DNA from: an actinobacterium SCGC AAA015-D07
Lineage (GTDB): Bacteria; Actinomycetota; Acidimicrobiia; Actinomarinales; Actinomarinaceae
Reading direction: 5' to 3'
Assembly (NCBI GenBank): GCA_000384495.1
Contig: ARQR01000004.1
Location: 1-50,885, forward strand
Length of the DNA stretch: 50,885 bases
The notes beneath the pieces are model-generated. The model worked only from the letters and a program-made list of their open reading frames with translations. It did not search any database and was not told where the DNA came from. A program made the translations under genes and the position numbers. Shown piece by piece: positions 9,786 through 19,606 of the stretch. Position 1 is the stretch's first letter; each line of letters opens with the position of its first letter.

Positions 9786-10979
9786 ATGTTTGTTGACACA
9801 ATTCAGATTAATCTGTTATCAGGTAGTGGCGGTTCAGGCTCTGTAAGTTTCAGTTCTAAAAGTAGTAAAACCTCTCCAAATGGTGCAAATGGCGGTAACG
9901 GTGGATCAATTATTTTTGTTTCTGATTCTGGTGTATTTGATTACTCAAACTTGAAGTCAAAAGGATCATTTAAAGCAGAAAACGGGGGAGATGCATCAAA
10001 AAATTTACAAAATGGTCCAAACGGAAAAGATATGTACTTAAAAATACCTATTGGGACATCTATTATTTCGGATGGAGAATTGTTAGCTGAAATAATTGAT
10101 GAAAATGTTGAATACAAGATATGTCAAGGTGGATTGGGCGGTAGAGGTAATAAAGATTTAATATCAAAAAGAAATCCAAACCCAGAAATTTGTGAATCCG
10201 GTGAAAAAAGAAGAAAAATTACTTTAGATCTCGAGTTAAGTCTTTTAACTGATGTAGCTTTAATTGGACTACCCAATGCTGGTAAGAGTTCATTAATCCA
10301 AACAATAACAAATTCAAATTCTAAAATTGACAGCTATCCATTCACAACAGTTAGTCCAAGTCTTGGAGTATATGAGAATAATAAAGAAATAGTTACAATC
10401 TGTGACCTACCTGGCCTCATTGAGGGAGCGGCTGAGGGAATAGGTTTTGGTAAATCAGTACTTAGACATCTAAAAAATACAAAATTCATTATTTTTCTTC
10501 TAGATCCAGATAATTCCGAATACAACATCGAAGAACAAATAAAGCTATTAGAAAATGAAATTGAGACATTTAATCCAGAATTCAGAAATATTAAAAATTT
10601 AAAAGTAGTTAATAAATCAGATTTAGATAAGACTGAAAAAAACTATTTAAACATTTCTACTGTTACTGAAGAAGGAATAAGCGAATTACTTCAACAATTG
10701 GATGAAATATCATTTAGAGAACTTAACAGGGCGAACAAAAGCTATGAGAAGATTTTTGTTGAACCCGATGAATTTGACATTGAAGCAGATGAAGGTATTT
10801 GGAAAATTAGAGGAAGAAAAGCAGAAAAAATTACTAATCTTAAGGGAAATTCTCATGAAATATTAAATGAGATTTCATACCGATTTGAAAAATCTTCCAT
10901 ATCTCAAGAATTAATAAATCAAGGAATTAAGAAAGGGGATATAGTAGATTTAAACGGACACGAATTTTCTTATGAGTAA
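9786..10979 (+). CDS. obgE: GTPase Obg/CgtA
   Basis: The 397-residue protein has the glycine-rich Obg fold at the N-terminus (SGSGGSGSVSFSS, PNGANGGNGG, GGLGGRGN). A Ras-like GTPase domain follows with G1 GLPNAGKSSL (about residues 161-170), G3 DLPGLIEGA and G4 NKSD. The C-terminal OCT domain is typical of Gram-positive Obg. It acts in 50S subunit assembly and the stress response. The start ATG 9786 is four bases after the rpmA stop. The end overlaps proB by 8 bases. Confidence 0.96.
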   Translation: MFVDTIQINLLSGSGGSGSVSFSSKSSKTSPNGANGGNGGSIIFVSDSGVFDYSNLKSKGSFKAENGGDASKNLQNGPNGKDMYLKIPIGTSIISDGELLAEIIDENVEYKICQGGLGGRGNKDLISKRNPNPEICESGEKRRKITLDLELSLLTDVALIGLPNAGKSSLIQTITNSNSKIDSYPFTTVSPSLGVYENNKEIVTICDLPGLIEGAAEGIGFGKSVLRHLKNTKFIIFLLDPDNSEYNIEEQIKLLENEIETFNPEFRNIKNLKVVNKSDLDKTEKNYLNISTVTEEGISELLQQLDEISFRELNRANKSYEKIFVEPDEFDIEADEGIWKIRGRKAEKITNLKGNSHEILNEISYRFEKSSISQELINQGIKKGDIVDLNGHEFSYE

Positions 10980-12030
10980 TAAAACTATAGTTATAAAAAT
11001 TGGAACAAACACCTTGTTTGAAGAAAATGTTCTTCGAGATGATGTTATTGATTCATTAGCTGTTTCAATAAATGAATTGAGAAAAGAAGGTATCAATTTT
11101 GCTATTGTCACATCAGGTGCAGTACAGTCTGGCGCAAATGAGTTAAATCTATCAGAACGACCAAAAAACCTCAAGGAGTTACAGGTAGCATCTGCAGTTG
11201 GTCAAGTCAGTCTTATAAACAAATATAAGGAAATATTTAATTCTCATCAATTAAATATTGCTCAGGTTCTCATCTCAAAAAATGTACTAGAAGACAGAAA
11301 CCAGTTCATTAACACTACAGAGGCTTTGAATGGTCTCATATCAAAGGATATTATTCCAGTGATAAATGAAAATGATGTAGTTGCAACGGAAGAGTTAAAA
11401 TTTGGAGATAACGATAGGCTTTCAGCAATTGTCTCAATTTTACTTAAAGCTGACAAATTGGTAGTAATTACAGATAAAGAAGGCTTATTTGATTCTGATC
11501 CTGAAAAGATTGAGGAAGCAAAAAAAATAGAAAATATTGAATATAACTCTGAAGAATTAAATCATCTTATTCCTAAATCCTCGTCTGGAAAAGGTATGGG
11601 GGGTTTTTCAACAAAAATTATGGCAGCACAGATGGCAGGCTTTTCTGGAATCGAAACACAGATTATTTCATGGTCTCCGAATTGTATTAATGAGGTTGTA
11701 AAAGATTCAAAAATTGGCACAATCATTAAGCCATCAAAGAAAAATATTAAATTAAGAAAACTTTGGATTGCCTTTGGTATGACAATTGATGGTGAGATTA
11801 TAATAGATGATGGTGCTATTGAAGCACTTAAAGCTGATGCATCACTTCTTTCAAAAGGTGTAATAAATGTAAATAAAAGTTTTGATGAAAACTCTGGTGT
11901 TGAAGTGAGAAGTTCAGAAAATGAATTAATTGCAAGGGGAGTGGTGAATTTTTCAAGTAAAGAAATTCAAGACTTAAAAGAGACTGAAAACACTGTAGTA
12001 ATTCACAAAGATAATCTATTAATTCTTTAA
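10972..12030 (+). CDS. proB: Glutamate 5-kinase
   Basis: The 352-residue protein has an amino-acid-kinase domain (VIKIGTNTLF, VTSGAVQSGANEL, VINENDVVA, FGDNDRLSAIV) and a C-terminal PUA domain (WIAFGMTIDGEIIIDDGA). It catalyses the first step of proline synthesis, phosphorylation of glutamate. It overlaps obgE at its start and is followed by proA after 39 bases, as in most Actinobacteria. The GKGMGGFSTKI loop near residue 205 matches the family consensus for the substrate loop. Confidence 0.96.
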   Translation: MSNKTIVIKIGTNTLFEENVLRDDVIDSLAVSINELRKEGINFAIVTSGAVQSGANELNLSERPKNLKELQVASAVGQVSLINKYKEIFNSHQLNIAQVLISKNVLEDRNQFINTTEALNGLISKDIIPVINENDVVATEELKFGDNDRLSAIVSILLKADKLVVITDKEGLFDSDPEKIEEAKKIENIEYNSEELNHLIPKSSSGKGMGGFSTKIMAAQMAGFSGIETQIISWSPNCINEVVKDSKIGTIIKPSKKNIKLRKLWIAFGMTIDGEIIIDDGAIEALKADASLLSKGVINVNKSFDENSGVEVRSSENELIARGVVNFSSKEIQDLKETENTVVIHKDNLLIL

Positions 12031-12069
12031 AAAATTTTACTTTCCATCAAATCAAATTATTCTTGTAAT

Positions 12070-13311
12070 GTGCTTAAAGAAATAGGTAAAAAAGCTCTTT
12101 TGGCAGCTGAAGAGCTAAAAACAATCGATACAGATACTAAAAATAAAGTATTAAATGACATGGCGTCAGAATTAATCAATGATGCTGACGAAATCATTGA
12201 GGCAAATAAAATTGATTTAGAAAATGCTCAGCAATTAGAGTTAACTGCTGCTTTGACTGACAGATTAACTTTAAATAAAGAAAGAATTCAAGGTATGTCA
12301 GATGGATTAAAAAAGATAATACCTCTTGAAGATCCAGTTGGTAAGGTAACAGAATCTTGGACATCCGATGATGGATTGAACATAAATAAAGTACGGTCAC
12401 CTTTTGGAGTGATAGGGATTATCTATGAAGCAAGACCAAATGTAACAAGTGATGTCTCAGGTCTATGTTTAAAATCAGGAAATGCATCTATCCTTCGTGG
12501 CTCAAGTTATTGTTTGGATTCAAATCTAAAAATATTAAATACGTTACAAAAAGCTTTAGAAAAAAATAATTTGTCCAAGAATTGCATACAGCTTATAGAG
12601 AGCAAAGATAGAGAAGATACAATCGAATTCATGAATATGACTGAGTACATTGATTTGATTGTTCCACGAGGCGGTAGAGGATTAATTGATACATTGGTAA
12701 ATAACTCAAAAGTTCCATTTATTTTAGATGGTGATGGAAACGTACATCTCTATATACACGAAGATGCAAAAGAAGAGTATATGGTTCCTATAGTTATCAA
12801 TTCAAAGGTCCAAAGACCAGGAGTTTGTAATGCTTTAGAAACTTTAATATTGCATAAGCATGTTTATAACAAAAATGGTGAAGAGATTATAAATGCCCTT
12901 AAAGAAAATTCTGTTGAAGTTTTTATTGATGAAAAAGTAAGTAATGATTATCCAGATTTAGAAATTGCTAATGATGAGCATTATTCAACTGAATTTTTGG
13001 ATCTCAAAATAGCAATAAAAATAGTTGAAAATGAAGATGAGGCAATAAAGCATGTCAATAAATTTTCTTCTGGCCATACAGAGGGGGTTCTTACTGAATC
13101 TGAACAAATAGCTGAAAAATTCTCAAGCTCAATTGATTCATCTGTGATATTTATAAATGCCTCAACAAGATTTACAGATGGAGAAATGTTTGGTTTTGGA
13201 GCTGAGATAGGAATAAGTACTCAAAAATTACATGTAAGAGGACCTATGGGCCTAGAAGCATTGACGACAGAAAGATATGTAATTAATGGAAAAGGAACTG
13301 TCAGAGGATGA
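12070..13311 (+). CDS. proA: Gamma-glutamyl phosphate reductase
   Basis: The 413-residue protein belongs to the aldehyde dehydrogenase superfamily, with the ProA signatures SPFGVIGIIYEARPNVT, LKSGNASILRGS, IVPRGGRGLI and the catalytic cysteine in RPGVCNALETLI. It reduces gamma-glutamyl phosphate, the product of ProB, to glutamate semialdehyde. The chosen start is GTG 12070 (LKEIGKKALLAAEEL); an ATG two bases earlier is out of frame. The stop overlaps the next gene by 4 bases. Confidence 0.96.
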   Translation: MLKEIGKKALLAAEELKTIDTDTKNKVLNDMASELINDADEIIEANKIDLENAQQLELTAALTDRLTLNKERIQGMSDGLKKIIPLEDPVGKVTESWTSDDGLNINKVRSPFGVIGIIYEARPNVTSDVSGLCLKSGNASILRGSSYCLDSNLKILNTLQKALEKNNLSKNCIQLIESKDREDTIEFMNMTEYIDLIVPRGGRGLIDTLVNNSKVPFILDGDGNVHLYIHEDAKEEYMVPIVINSKVQRPGVCNALETLILHKHVYNKNGEEIINALKENSVEVFIDEKVSNDYPDLEIANDEHYSTEFLDLKIAIKIVENEDEAIKHVNKFSSGHTEGVLTESEQIAEKFSSSIDSSVIFINASTRFTDGEMFGFGAEIGISTQKLHVRGPMGLEALTTERYVINGKGTVRG

Positions 13312-14138
13312 ATAAAGAGGTAAGCATTAAAGATTTGGAAAGTGTAAGTTACTTTTCTAATGAAGATCTTGTAGATGTCGTTAACGCAGCAATATTTCTT
13401 AAGAAGCCATTAATGATTGAAGGTCCTGCTGGAACTGGTAAAACATTTTTGGCGAAAGCAATTTCATCACTTTTCAATCTAGAGTTGATAAGACTTCAGT
13501 GTCATGAAGGAATTGACGAAGATAAGGCAGTTTATGAATGGAATTATAAAAAGCAACTTTTAAGTATTCAACAAGATAAAAATGCAGAAAATCTTTTTGA
13601 TGAAAAATATCTCATTAAGCGACCTATTCTCAATGCTTTAACTGCTGAAAAAGATAGTCTATTTCTTATTGATGAAATAGATAGATCAGATGAAGAATTT
13701 GAAGCATTATTACTTGAAATTCTTGCAGAAAATCAAGTCACTATACCTGAGTTTGGAACAATTAACGGTAATGATAATAGAATTACCATCCTGACTTCAA
13801 ATGGAACAAGAGAGCTATCAGACGCCCTGAAGAGAAGATGTATTTATTTCTATCTTGATTTCCCTTCAATTGATATTGAATCTAAAGTTTTAATGAACAG
13901 TATTGAAGAAATATCAGAGGCTCAGGCAAAAAGCTATGCTTCTTTTATATCTTTTGTAAGGAAACTCAACTTAAACAAAATCCCATCATTAATCGAGTCT
14001 GTAGAGTGGGTAAAATATAACTTTTTAAATAAAAACAAGTCCACAGTTGATAATTTAGGTGTACTTTTAAAGGATAAGTCTGATCAAGAGAAGTACAAAG
14101 AACAAATTGAAAATGCAAATGAGCTCATTCAAGAATGA
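13308..14138 (+). CDS. MoxR-type AAA+ ATPase
   Basis: The 276-residue protein has Walker A GPAGTGKTFLAKA (about residues 39-51), Walker B LFLIDEIDRSDEEFEALLLEIL, sensor 1 ILTSNGTREL and an arginine-finger region ALKRRCIYFYLDFP. These are features of the MoxR family, which usually works with a VWA-domain partner in metal insertion or maturation of enzyme complexes. The partner is encoded next, overlapping its end. The pair sits between proA and nadD, as in mycobacteria, so it is part of the conserved actinobacterial block. The substrate is not known from the sequence. Confidence 0.9.
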   Translation: MNKEVSIKDLESVSYFSNEDLVDVVNAAIFLKKPLMIEGPAGTGKTFLAKAISSLFNLELIRLQCHEGIDEDKAVYEWNYKKQLLSIQQDKNAENLFDEKYLIKRPILNALTAEKDSLFLIDEIDRSDEEFEALLLEILAENQVTIPEFGTINGNDNRITILTSNGTRELSDALKRRCIYFYLDFPSIDIESKVLMNSIEEISEAQAKSYASFISFVRKLNLNKIPSLIESVEWVKYNFLNKNKSTVDNLGVLLKDKSDQEKYKEQIENANELIQE

Positions 14139-15480
14139 AATAGTTTCTTTTTCACAGTTTTGTAAAGAACAACAATTTTTTATATCTATTGATAAACTCC
14201 AAACTTATTTTGGATACATAGAATCAAAAAAAATCCAATCCTTTGAAGAAAAGATTAGGTATCTCTTTTTCTTAATTCCAAAAGACAAAGATGAAAAAGA
14301 CAAACTTAAACATTTAATCTCAGAATATTTCAATTTTAAAGTTGAAGAAAGTACATCCTTCGAATTTAATTTTTTTGATGAATATGATCTCAATGAAAAT
14401 TTTCAAGATGTTCTCATCAATAATGAGAACAGAGACATTGACTTTTCTAAAATTGCAATAGAATTACTACAAGATTTTGAAAATCTAGACTTTTCTAGAC
14501 CCGTTTCTAATGCTTATTGGCTAAATCAGTTAAAGAAAACGAAAGCTTATGAAGATATCTTGAGTCTTTTTGATGTTCAATTTGAGGATTCTTTTAAGAA
14601 TATAATTAATAATTTAAATAGAGAAAATTTCTCGAACTTTCTAGATTTAAAGTTGTTAGAGCTATTAAATGAAGAGAGAAATAAAACAAGAGATGCCTAT
14701 CAACCTTCAGAATTAGATAATAAAGATCAATTAAATGAGTTAGATTATCTTTATACAAATAGTGAAGAAAGAAAAAAACTACTTGAACAAACGTATGCAC
14801 TTGGAAACAAACTAGCTATAAAATTTAAAAAGCAGGTAAAATTCTCAAACAAAGGAAATCTTAACTTAAGAAAAACTATAAGAAAATCGATCCAGTCTGG
14901 TGGAGTCCTCCAAAATATTATTTATAAACCTAAAAATAAGAAAAAACCAAAGCTTGTAATTTTATGTGATATCAGCGGATCAATGGCACTATATTCTCTT
15001 TTTGGACTTACATTACTCTATGGAATGGTAAGCAGATTCAATTCAATAAAGTCTTTTGTTTTCATTGATGGAATTACTGAAGTAACAAAAGATATCAAAA
15101 AGCTAAAAAAAACTGAGATAGAATCATTCTTAAAGAATTGGAATAACTTTGTAAAACAAGATGGTCATTCTGACTATTCAAGAACTTTTGAAGAGCTAGT
15201 TGATGAGGTAAAGAAAAGTAATGCTAACTATAAATGTCTGATAGTCATTGGAGATGCCAGAAATAATTATCGTGATATAGATGAAGAACTTGTAAATGAG
15301 GTTGGTAAATCTTTCAAAAATATTTATTGGTTGAATCCTGAAAGACTTAAGTATTGGAACACGGGCGATAGTTTAATTAGAAAATTTGATAGAGTTACGA
15401 ACAATACATCTGAAGTTAGAAATTATAACCAAATGAAAGCCTTTGTTAACTCAATTGACTTTAAAAGAGATCTAAAGTGA
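14113..15480 (+). CDS. VWA-domain protein, CoxE-like partner of MoxR
   Basis: The roughly 455-residue protein has a helical, poorly conserved N-terminal half and a C-terminal von Willebrand A domain. That domain has a MIDAS-like motif DISGSMALYS (about residue 290) and a later GDARNNYRD segment. CoxE-like VWA proteins pair with MoxR ATPases. The start is uncertain: TTG 14107, ATG 14113 and ATG 14119 are all in frame inside the end of the MoxR gene; ATG 14113 is used here. Gene overlap suggests tight coupling of the two products. The client protein cannot be deduced. Confidence 0.85.
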   Translation: MQMSSFKNEIVSFSQFCKEQQFFISIDKLQTYFGYIESKKIQSFEEKIRYLFFLIPKDKDEKDKLKHLISEYFNFKVEESTSFEFNFFDEYDLNENFQDVLINNENRDIDFSKIAIELLQDFENLDFSRPVSNAYWLNQLKKTKAYEDILSLFDVQFEDSFKNIINNLNRENFSNFLDLKLLELLNEERNKTRDAYQPSELDNKDQLNELDYLYTNSEERKKLLEQTYALGNKLAIKFKKQVKFSNKGNLNLRKTIRKSIQSGGVLQNIIYKPKNKKKPKLVILCDISGSMALYSLFGLTLLYGMVSRFNSIKSFVFIDGITEVTKDIKKLKKTEIESFLKNWNNFVKQDGHSDYSRTFEELVDEVKKSNANYKCLIVIGDARNNYRDIDEELVNEVGKSFKNIYWLNPERLKYWNTGDSLIRKFDRVTNNTSEVRNYNQMKAFVNSIDFKRDLK

Positions 15481-16043
15481 ATAAGACTGGTGTACTTGGG
15501 GGAACCTTTGACCCTCCTCATGGTGCCCATTTAGAAATAGCCAGAAGGTCAATATCTCAATTTGGTCTGAACAAGGTAATTTTTATTCCTTCAGGAAATC
15601 CATGGCAAAAAAAAGATTCTACATCATTTCTTCATAGGTTTGAAATGACAAAAATATTAATCAATGAATCTGAATTTTTTGAAATTAGTGATATTGAAAA
15701 ATCTGAAGAAAATCCTTCTTATACATACGAAACCTTACTTCGACTGGACCATCCAAAGGAAGATTTGTATTTTATCTTAGGTTCTGACACGGCAATGAAT
15801 ATAAAAACTTGGAAAAACCACAGTAAATTATCTGAGCTTACTAACTTTTTAATTGCACTGAGAAGGGAAGACAGTAATAAGACCTTAGAAGAGTACTTTC
15901 CATTTGACTATTCACTTATTGATGGGGAAAAAGTTGACTTAAGTTCAAGCACTATAAGAAATAAACTTAGAAGAAATGAGTTAAACGATGACGATTTATC
16001 AAAAGAGGTTTTGAATTATATAAAAGATAACAATCTTTATTGA
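15477..16043 (+). CDS. nadD: Nicotinate-nucleotide adenylyltransferase
   Basis: The 188-residue protein has the nucleotidyltransferase motif GGTFDPPHGAHLEIA at the N-terminus and the SSSTIRNKLR motif near the C-terminus. Both bind ATP in NadD. It forms deamido-NAD from nicotinate mononucleotide. The GTG start at 15477 overlaps the upstream stop (GTGA). Its 3' end overlaps the convergent K+ channel gene by 7 bases. The position before rsfS is conserved in Actinobacteria. Confidence 0.95.
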   Translation: MNKTGVLGGTFDPPHGAHLEIARRSISQFGLNKVIFIPSGNPWQKKDSTSFLHRFEMTKILINESEFFEISDIEKSEENPSYTYETLLRLDHPKEDLYFILGSDTAMNIKTWKNHSKLSELTNFLIALRREDSNKTLEEYFPFDYSLIDGEKVDLSSSTIRNKLRRNELNDDDLSKEVLNYIKDNNLY

Positions 16044-16447
16044 AGTTTTTTCTTTATATCATCCAATTCAAGTTGCATTTCATCAAGTTTTTCTAAAACA
16101 TCATCATTCGTGTGGTGATCAACAAAATTTTGAATAAATTTAGCTGAAACAATCGCTGTTATTGTGGCAATTAATCCTAATCCAAGCAACATAAGAGAAC
16201 TTGCGACAACTCTTCCTAAAGTTGTTACTGGTGTGATATCACCATAGCCAACAGTAGTGATAGTTACAAGAGCCCACCAAATACCATCACCTAAGTTTCT
16301 TACATCAGGTTCTGAAACATAAAAAAGATAGCCAAATAGGAAAATAAAAAATATTAAAGCAGCAAGTATGGTTCTCAATCGCCTGCTGTTAAAAAGTGTC
16401 TCTAGTAAGCCAAAAAGGTTTCTAATTCTTGTCAACTCTCTCCTCAC
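16037..16447 (-). CDS. Small two-TM potassium channel
   Basis: The 136-residue protein has two membrane helices flanking a pore loop with the K+ selectivity filter TVGYGD (in WWALVTITTVGYGDITP). A short C-terminal coiled coil (VLEKLDEMQLELDDIKKKL) follows and could help tetramerise it. There is no RCK/TrkA-N domain, so gating is not by the usual nucleotide-binding module. The start may be GTG 16447 or TTG 16435; a GAGGAG element lies just before the TTG. It interrupts the plus-strand nadD-rsfS pair and is divergent from rsfS. Confidence 0.88.
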   Translation of the reverse strand: MRRELTRIRNLFGLLETLFNSRRLRTILAALIFFIFLFGYLFYVSEPDVRNLGDGIWWALVTITTVGYGDITPVTTLGRVVASSLMLLGLGLIATITAIVSAKFIQNFVDHHTNDDVLEKLDEMQLELDDIKKKLQ

Positions 16448-16493
16448 TATTAAGAATAGTGTCTTTATTTTTTACATGGTAACATATTTATAA

Positions 16494-16850
16494 GTGACTG
16501 AAAGAAAAACAGAATTTACGAACAATTTTTTCTTCGATAACGTCATAGATATTTTACTCACTCAAAAATGCACAGACATAAAAGCATTTAAGGTAGAAAA
16601 AAATAGTTTTTTTGATGTAGTGGTTATGTGTAATGTTACATCCAATACTCAAATGGTATCATCTGTTAAAAAATTAAAAAATCTTGTGAAATCAAAAAAT
16701 AAAAACTTTTTCTCTGAGGGTATTGATTCCTCTTGGGCATTAGTTGAGTTCGAAGGTGTCGGAATACACTTTTTCACAGAGGAAGCAAGAAAATATTACA
16801 ATCTAGAGGATTTATTTTTTGATAGTAATCTAATGCTTCAATACGGGTAA
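16494..16850 (+). CDS. rsfS: Ribosomal silencing factor RsfS (Iojap/DUF143)
   Basis: The 118-residue protein matches the family pattern: an IKAFKVEKNSFFDVVVMCN strand, SNTQMVSSVKKL, an EGIDSSWALVEFEGVGIHFF block and EEARKYYNLEDLF near the end. RsfS binds L14 and blocks subunit joining during starvation. It is the usual neighbour of nadD in Actinobacteria. The GTG start at 16494 is the first in-frame start after the divergent channel gene; the 46-base gap must hold promoters for both directions. Confidence 0.9.
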   Translation: MTERKTEFTNNFFFDNVIDILLTQKCTDIKAFKVEKNSFFDVVVMCNVTSNTQMVSSVKKLKNLVKSKNKNFFSEGIDSSWALVEFEGVGIHFFTEEARKYYNLEDLFFDSNLMLQYG

Positions 16851-16863
16851 CCTTAATTGTATT

Positions 16864-16936
16864 GGGGCTGTAGCTCAGTTGGCAGAGCACGTGCATGGCA
16901 TGCACGGGGTCAGGGGTTCAAATCCCCTCAGCTCCA
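16864..16936 (+). tRNA. tRNA-Ala (GGC)
   Basis: The 73-base cloverleaf has acceptor arms GGGGCTG/CAGCTCC, D-arm AGCTCAGTTGGCAGAGC, anticodon stem CGTGC/GCACG with loop ATGGCAT (anticodon GGC), T-arm AGGGGTTCAAATCCCCT and discriminator A at 16936. The CCA end is not encoded. It starts 13 bases after rsfS and ends 9 bases before the flippase ATG, marking the left border of the first glycan insert. Confidence 0.96.
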
Positions 16937-16945
16937 CAAACAAAT

Positions 16946-18196
16946 ATGAACTTAAAATATATAAGAGAAATATTTAATCAAACAAAAGATTTGATTGGTT
17001 CACAATCTGCCATTGCAATAATCTCTGTAATCCAAGTGTCGTTTGTTGTTAACCAACTCGGACCTGCCAAATATGGTGCAGTAGTACTCTTAATTGCAGT
17101 ACCAAGTCTTATCTTTCGTGCTTCACATGCAAGAAATAGTGATGTAAATCTTCTAGTTCTTAGAGATGGAAAAAACTTTTATTTTGAATCTATCTTTTTC
17201 AACTTCATAACTGGAATTGGTAGTTTTTTATTTTGTATTGTAATTTTTACAAATCCAATAATTATTAATTCATCTTTGGGTAATTATTTTGGCATTGAAA
17301 CATTATCAAATATTCTATTAATTTATTTACTTACAAGAATTATTCAGACCTTTTCAGAAACAAGTAAATCTATACTGATTTTTCATAATGATTTAAGAAG
17401 ATACTCAATACTTGAAATTAGCAGTGTAGTAGTTAGGTTTATTGCATTAGTATTTTTACTTTTAAATGATCCAAGTGTAGAAAACTATCTAATTGCACAA
17501 TCAATCTATGGAATTACCTTTGGGCTTTTTGGTTTATATCTCTCAAATAAATATCGTGATTCTTCAGATTTCAAGATTCGACATTTCAAAGATTATTCAA
17601 AAGCCATCAGATCTTCTTATGGAAAAATTAGATATGACCAAATTATTGGTCTTATACCACAACATTTTGATGTAATTTTACTAGCTATAATCGTTGATAT
17701 ACAGACTGTTGGAATCTATCAATTTGCAAAAAGATTAGTTGAGCCTATAAATTATCTTGTTGTTATATTTAATCCTTGGCTACAAAACAAATTAAAATCT
17801 GAGGACAAAGATTTCAATATAACTTCTTTCTTGTGGCGAATTTTGTTACCAATTTCAATATTGTTATTTGGAATTTATTTCATTTTTGGACGAAAACTTA
17901 TTTTATTTATTGGTAACGAGCAATTTATTAATTCATTTGAGCCAATGATGGTGTTGTTGATAGGATTCACTACTTATTTGTTAAGTTTCTGGATAAGACA
18001 GTATCTATTATTTGCTGATTTAATTGAGTTTCATGCTTATGGACGAATTATTTACTCTTTTGTATTTCTCGTTTTATCAGTCTTATTATCTGATTCTTTT
18101 TCCTCTCTAGGAGTCGCTATTGCTTTAAGCTCTGCAATGGTTTTACAAAAATTATTTGAATACACCATATATTTGATAAAAATAAAATCAAATTGA
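16946..18196 (+). CDS. Wzx-type polysaccharide flippase (MATE/MOP superfamily)
   Basis: The 416-residue, very hydrophobic protein has about 12-14 predicted membrane segments and the layout of O-antigen/teichuronic-type flippases. Near the N-terminus it reads GSQSAIAIISVIQVSFVVNQ followed by LGPAKYG; FAKRLVEPINYLVVIFNPWL lies in the middle. The longer open frame begins inside the tRNA-Ala and must be cut back to ATG 16946 (NLKYIREIF). It probably moves lipid-linked oligosaccharide across the membrane. Family members differ widely in sequence, so the exact substrate cannot be given. Confidence 0.85.
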   Translation: MNLKYIREIFNQTKDLIGSQSAIAIISVIQVSFVVNQLGPAKYGAVVLLIAVPSLIFRASHARNSDVNLLVLRDGKNFYFESIFFNFITGIGSFLFCIVIFTNPIIINSSLGNYFGIETLSNILLIYLLTRIIQTFSETSKSILIFHNDLRRYSILEISSVVVRFIALVFLLLNDPSVENYLIAQSIYGITFGLFGLYLSNKYRDSSDFKIRHFKDYSKAIRSSYGKIRYDQIIGLIPQHFDVILLAIIVDIQTVGIYQFAKRLVEPINYLVVIFNPWLQNKLKSEDKDFNITSFLWRILLPISILLFGIYFIFGRKLILFIGNEQFINSFEPMMVLLIGFTTYLLSFWIRQYLLFADLIEFHAYGRIIYSFVFLVLSVLLSDSFSSLGVAIALSSAMVLQKLFEYTIYLIKIKSN

Positions 18197-18220
18197 ATAA
18201 ATCTCAACATTAACATAAGA

Positions 18221-19606
18221 ATGATGCAGATAAATAAACAATCAAGCCAAAACACTTACGAAATTATGATTTTAATGGTTTCTGTTTTACTCGTTTTTTT
18301 GGATGCTTATCAAATTTTTGGCATACCAATTCCATGGTTAGGTATGACCCTATTGTTTTTGTTTGCTTTAACTAAATACAAATTATTCTATGACTCAAAA
18401 AATCTTGTAATTGTTTCTTTATTGATTACAATCGTCATGATTCCACAGATAATATATATTTTCTTCAATGAAGTTTCACAAGGAGAAATACAATACCTCT
18501 TTTTACGATTACTTAACATATTCTCATTTGTTATAGTTCTTTTATTTTCATTGACTTACTTTAGAAATGAAAAAATAATGTCCTTTTTTGACACTTGGAA
18601 ATATTTAATTGGAGTAATGTCAGCTTTGACAATCTATATATTTATCGCCCAAATCTATGACTTAAGTGAATTTATAAGAAATAGATCAAACACTAATCTT
18701 TTTGGGGACTCCGACCAATCTACTTTTTGGTTATCAGAACCACACAGAGCAATGGGTACATTTAGAGAGCCAGTTTTATTAATATCTTTTTTAATGCCAG
18801 TTGTTGTTTTGTATCTTTACAAATATAAAAGTAGTAATTATTTGTTATCCATAATTTCTGGAGTTGCATTAGGTTTATCAAGAAGTAATTATTTGCGGCT
18901 ATTTTGTATACTTTTTCTTACGTTCGTCTTATTTAACTATCTAAAAACAAAAGAGTTAAATAAATCGCTTTTATTGTTTTTAGTTATTTCACTTGTAATG
19001 TCTAATTTTGGAGTTTTTGAATGTAATTTAAATTCAGATAGTAGCCAATGTAATGAATATAAAGAAGATGTTCAAAAAATGAATGCTTCTGGTGAAATAA
19101 AAATTGATGTAAATTCATACACTGAAGAATTGGGCCTGGGTAATGACAGATTAAATGTATTGAATTTTTTTATTAACTCATTGAGAGATATTACACCTAA
19201 AAGCATTATCAATATTAACTCTGATTATCAAGATTATTCATCAGTAAGAGTTAATGAAGAAATGTATTTTACGAATAGAACATTACCTAAATATCTTCTC
19301 CAAAGATATAGCACCCAAAATTTTGGTACTGGTAATTATTCATTACTTAAATATGATCTAAATGTTCAAAATTTGTTTGTGTTTTATACTCAAGCTTTCG
19401 GAATTATTTTTCCTCTTATATTGTTTTTAATATTCCTGAACATTATTGTGCAAAAAAAAGAGCTACTTAAATTGTTTTTCTTTTCCAGTTTTATTTTATT
19501 TTTCTTTGTTAGTCCAGTTGAAGAAGTCAATGCATTCTATGGCTTAATCATTGGAGCAGCATATAATTTGATTTTTATGAAAGAAGATATAAATGCAAAT
19601 ACATAA
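18221..19606 (+). CDS. O-antigen polymerase/ligase-like membrane protein (Wzy-type)
   Basis: The 461-residue protein has about ten membrane segments and one large outer loop (about residues 270-385) before the last helices. The N-terminal half reads as successive helices. The segment GTFREPVLLISFLMP followed by LGLSRSNYLRLF resembles the conserved serine/arginine region of Wzy/WaaL proteins. It sits between a flippase gene and serC, overlapping serC by 14 bases, which supports a role in polymerising or ligating the exported glycan. Sequence conservation is low, so ligase and polymerase cannot be told apart. Confidence 0.75.
   Translation: MMQINKQSSQNTYEIMILMVSVLLVFLDAYQIFGIPIPWLGMTLLFLFALTKYKLFYDSKNLVIVSLLITIVMIPQIIYIFFNEVSQGEIQYLFLRLLNIFSFVIVLLFSLTYFRNEKIMSFFDTWKYLIGVMSALTIYIFIAQIYDLSEFIRNRSNTNLFGDSDQSTFWLSEPHRAMGTFREPVLLISFLMPVVVLYLYKYKSSNYLLSIISGVALGLSRSNYLRLFCILFLTFVLFNYLKTKELNKSLLLFLVISLVMSNFGVFECNLNSDSSQCNEYKEDVQKMNASGEIKIDVNSYTEELGLGNDRLNVLNFFINSLRDITPKSIININSDYQDYSSVRVNEEMYFTNRTLPKYLLQRYSTQNFGTGNYSLLKYDLNVQNLFVFYTQAFGIIFPLILFLIFLNIIVQKKELLKLFFFSSFILFFFVSPVEEVNAFYGLIIGAAYNLIFMKEDINANT

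Noticed and set aside
16895..16945. Open frame starting inside tRNA-Ala and adding 17 residues to the flippase
   Set aside because: It is a translation of the tRNA 3' half; ATG 16946 gives the real N-terminus.
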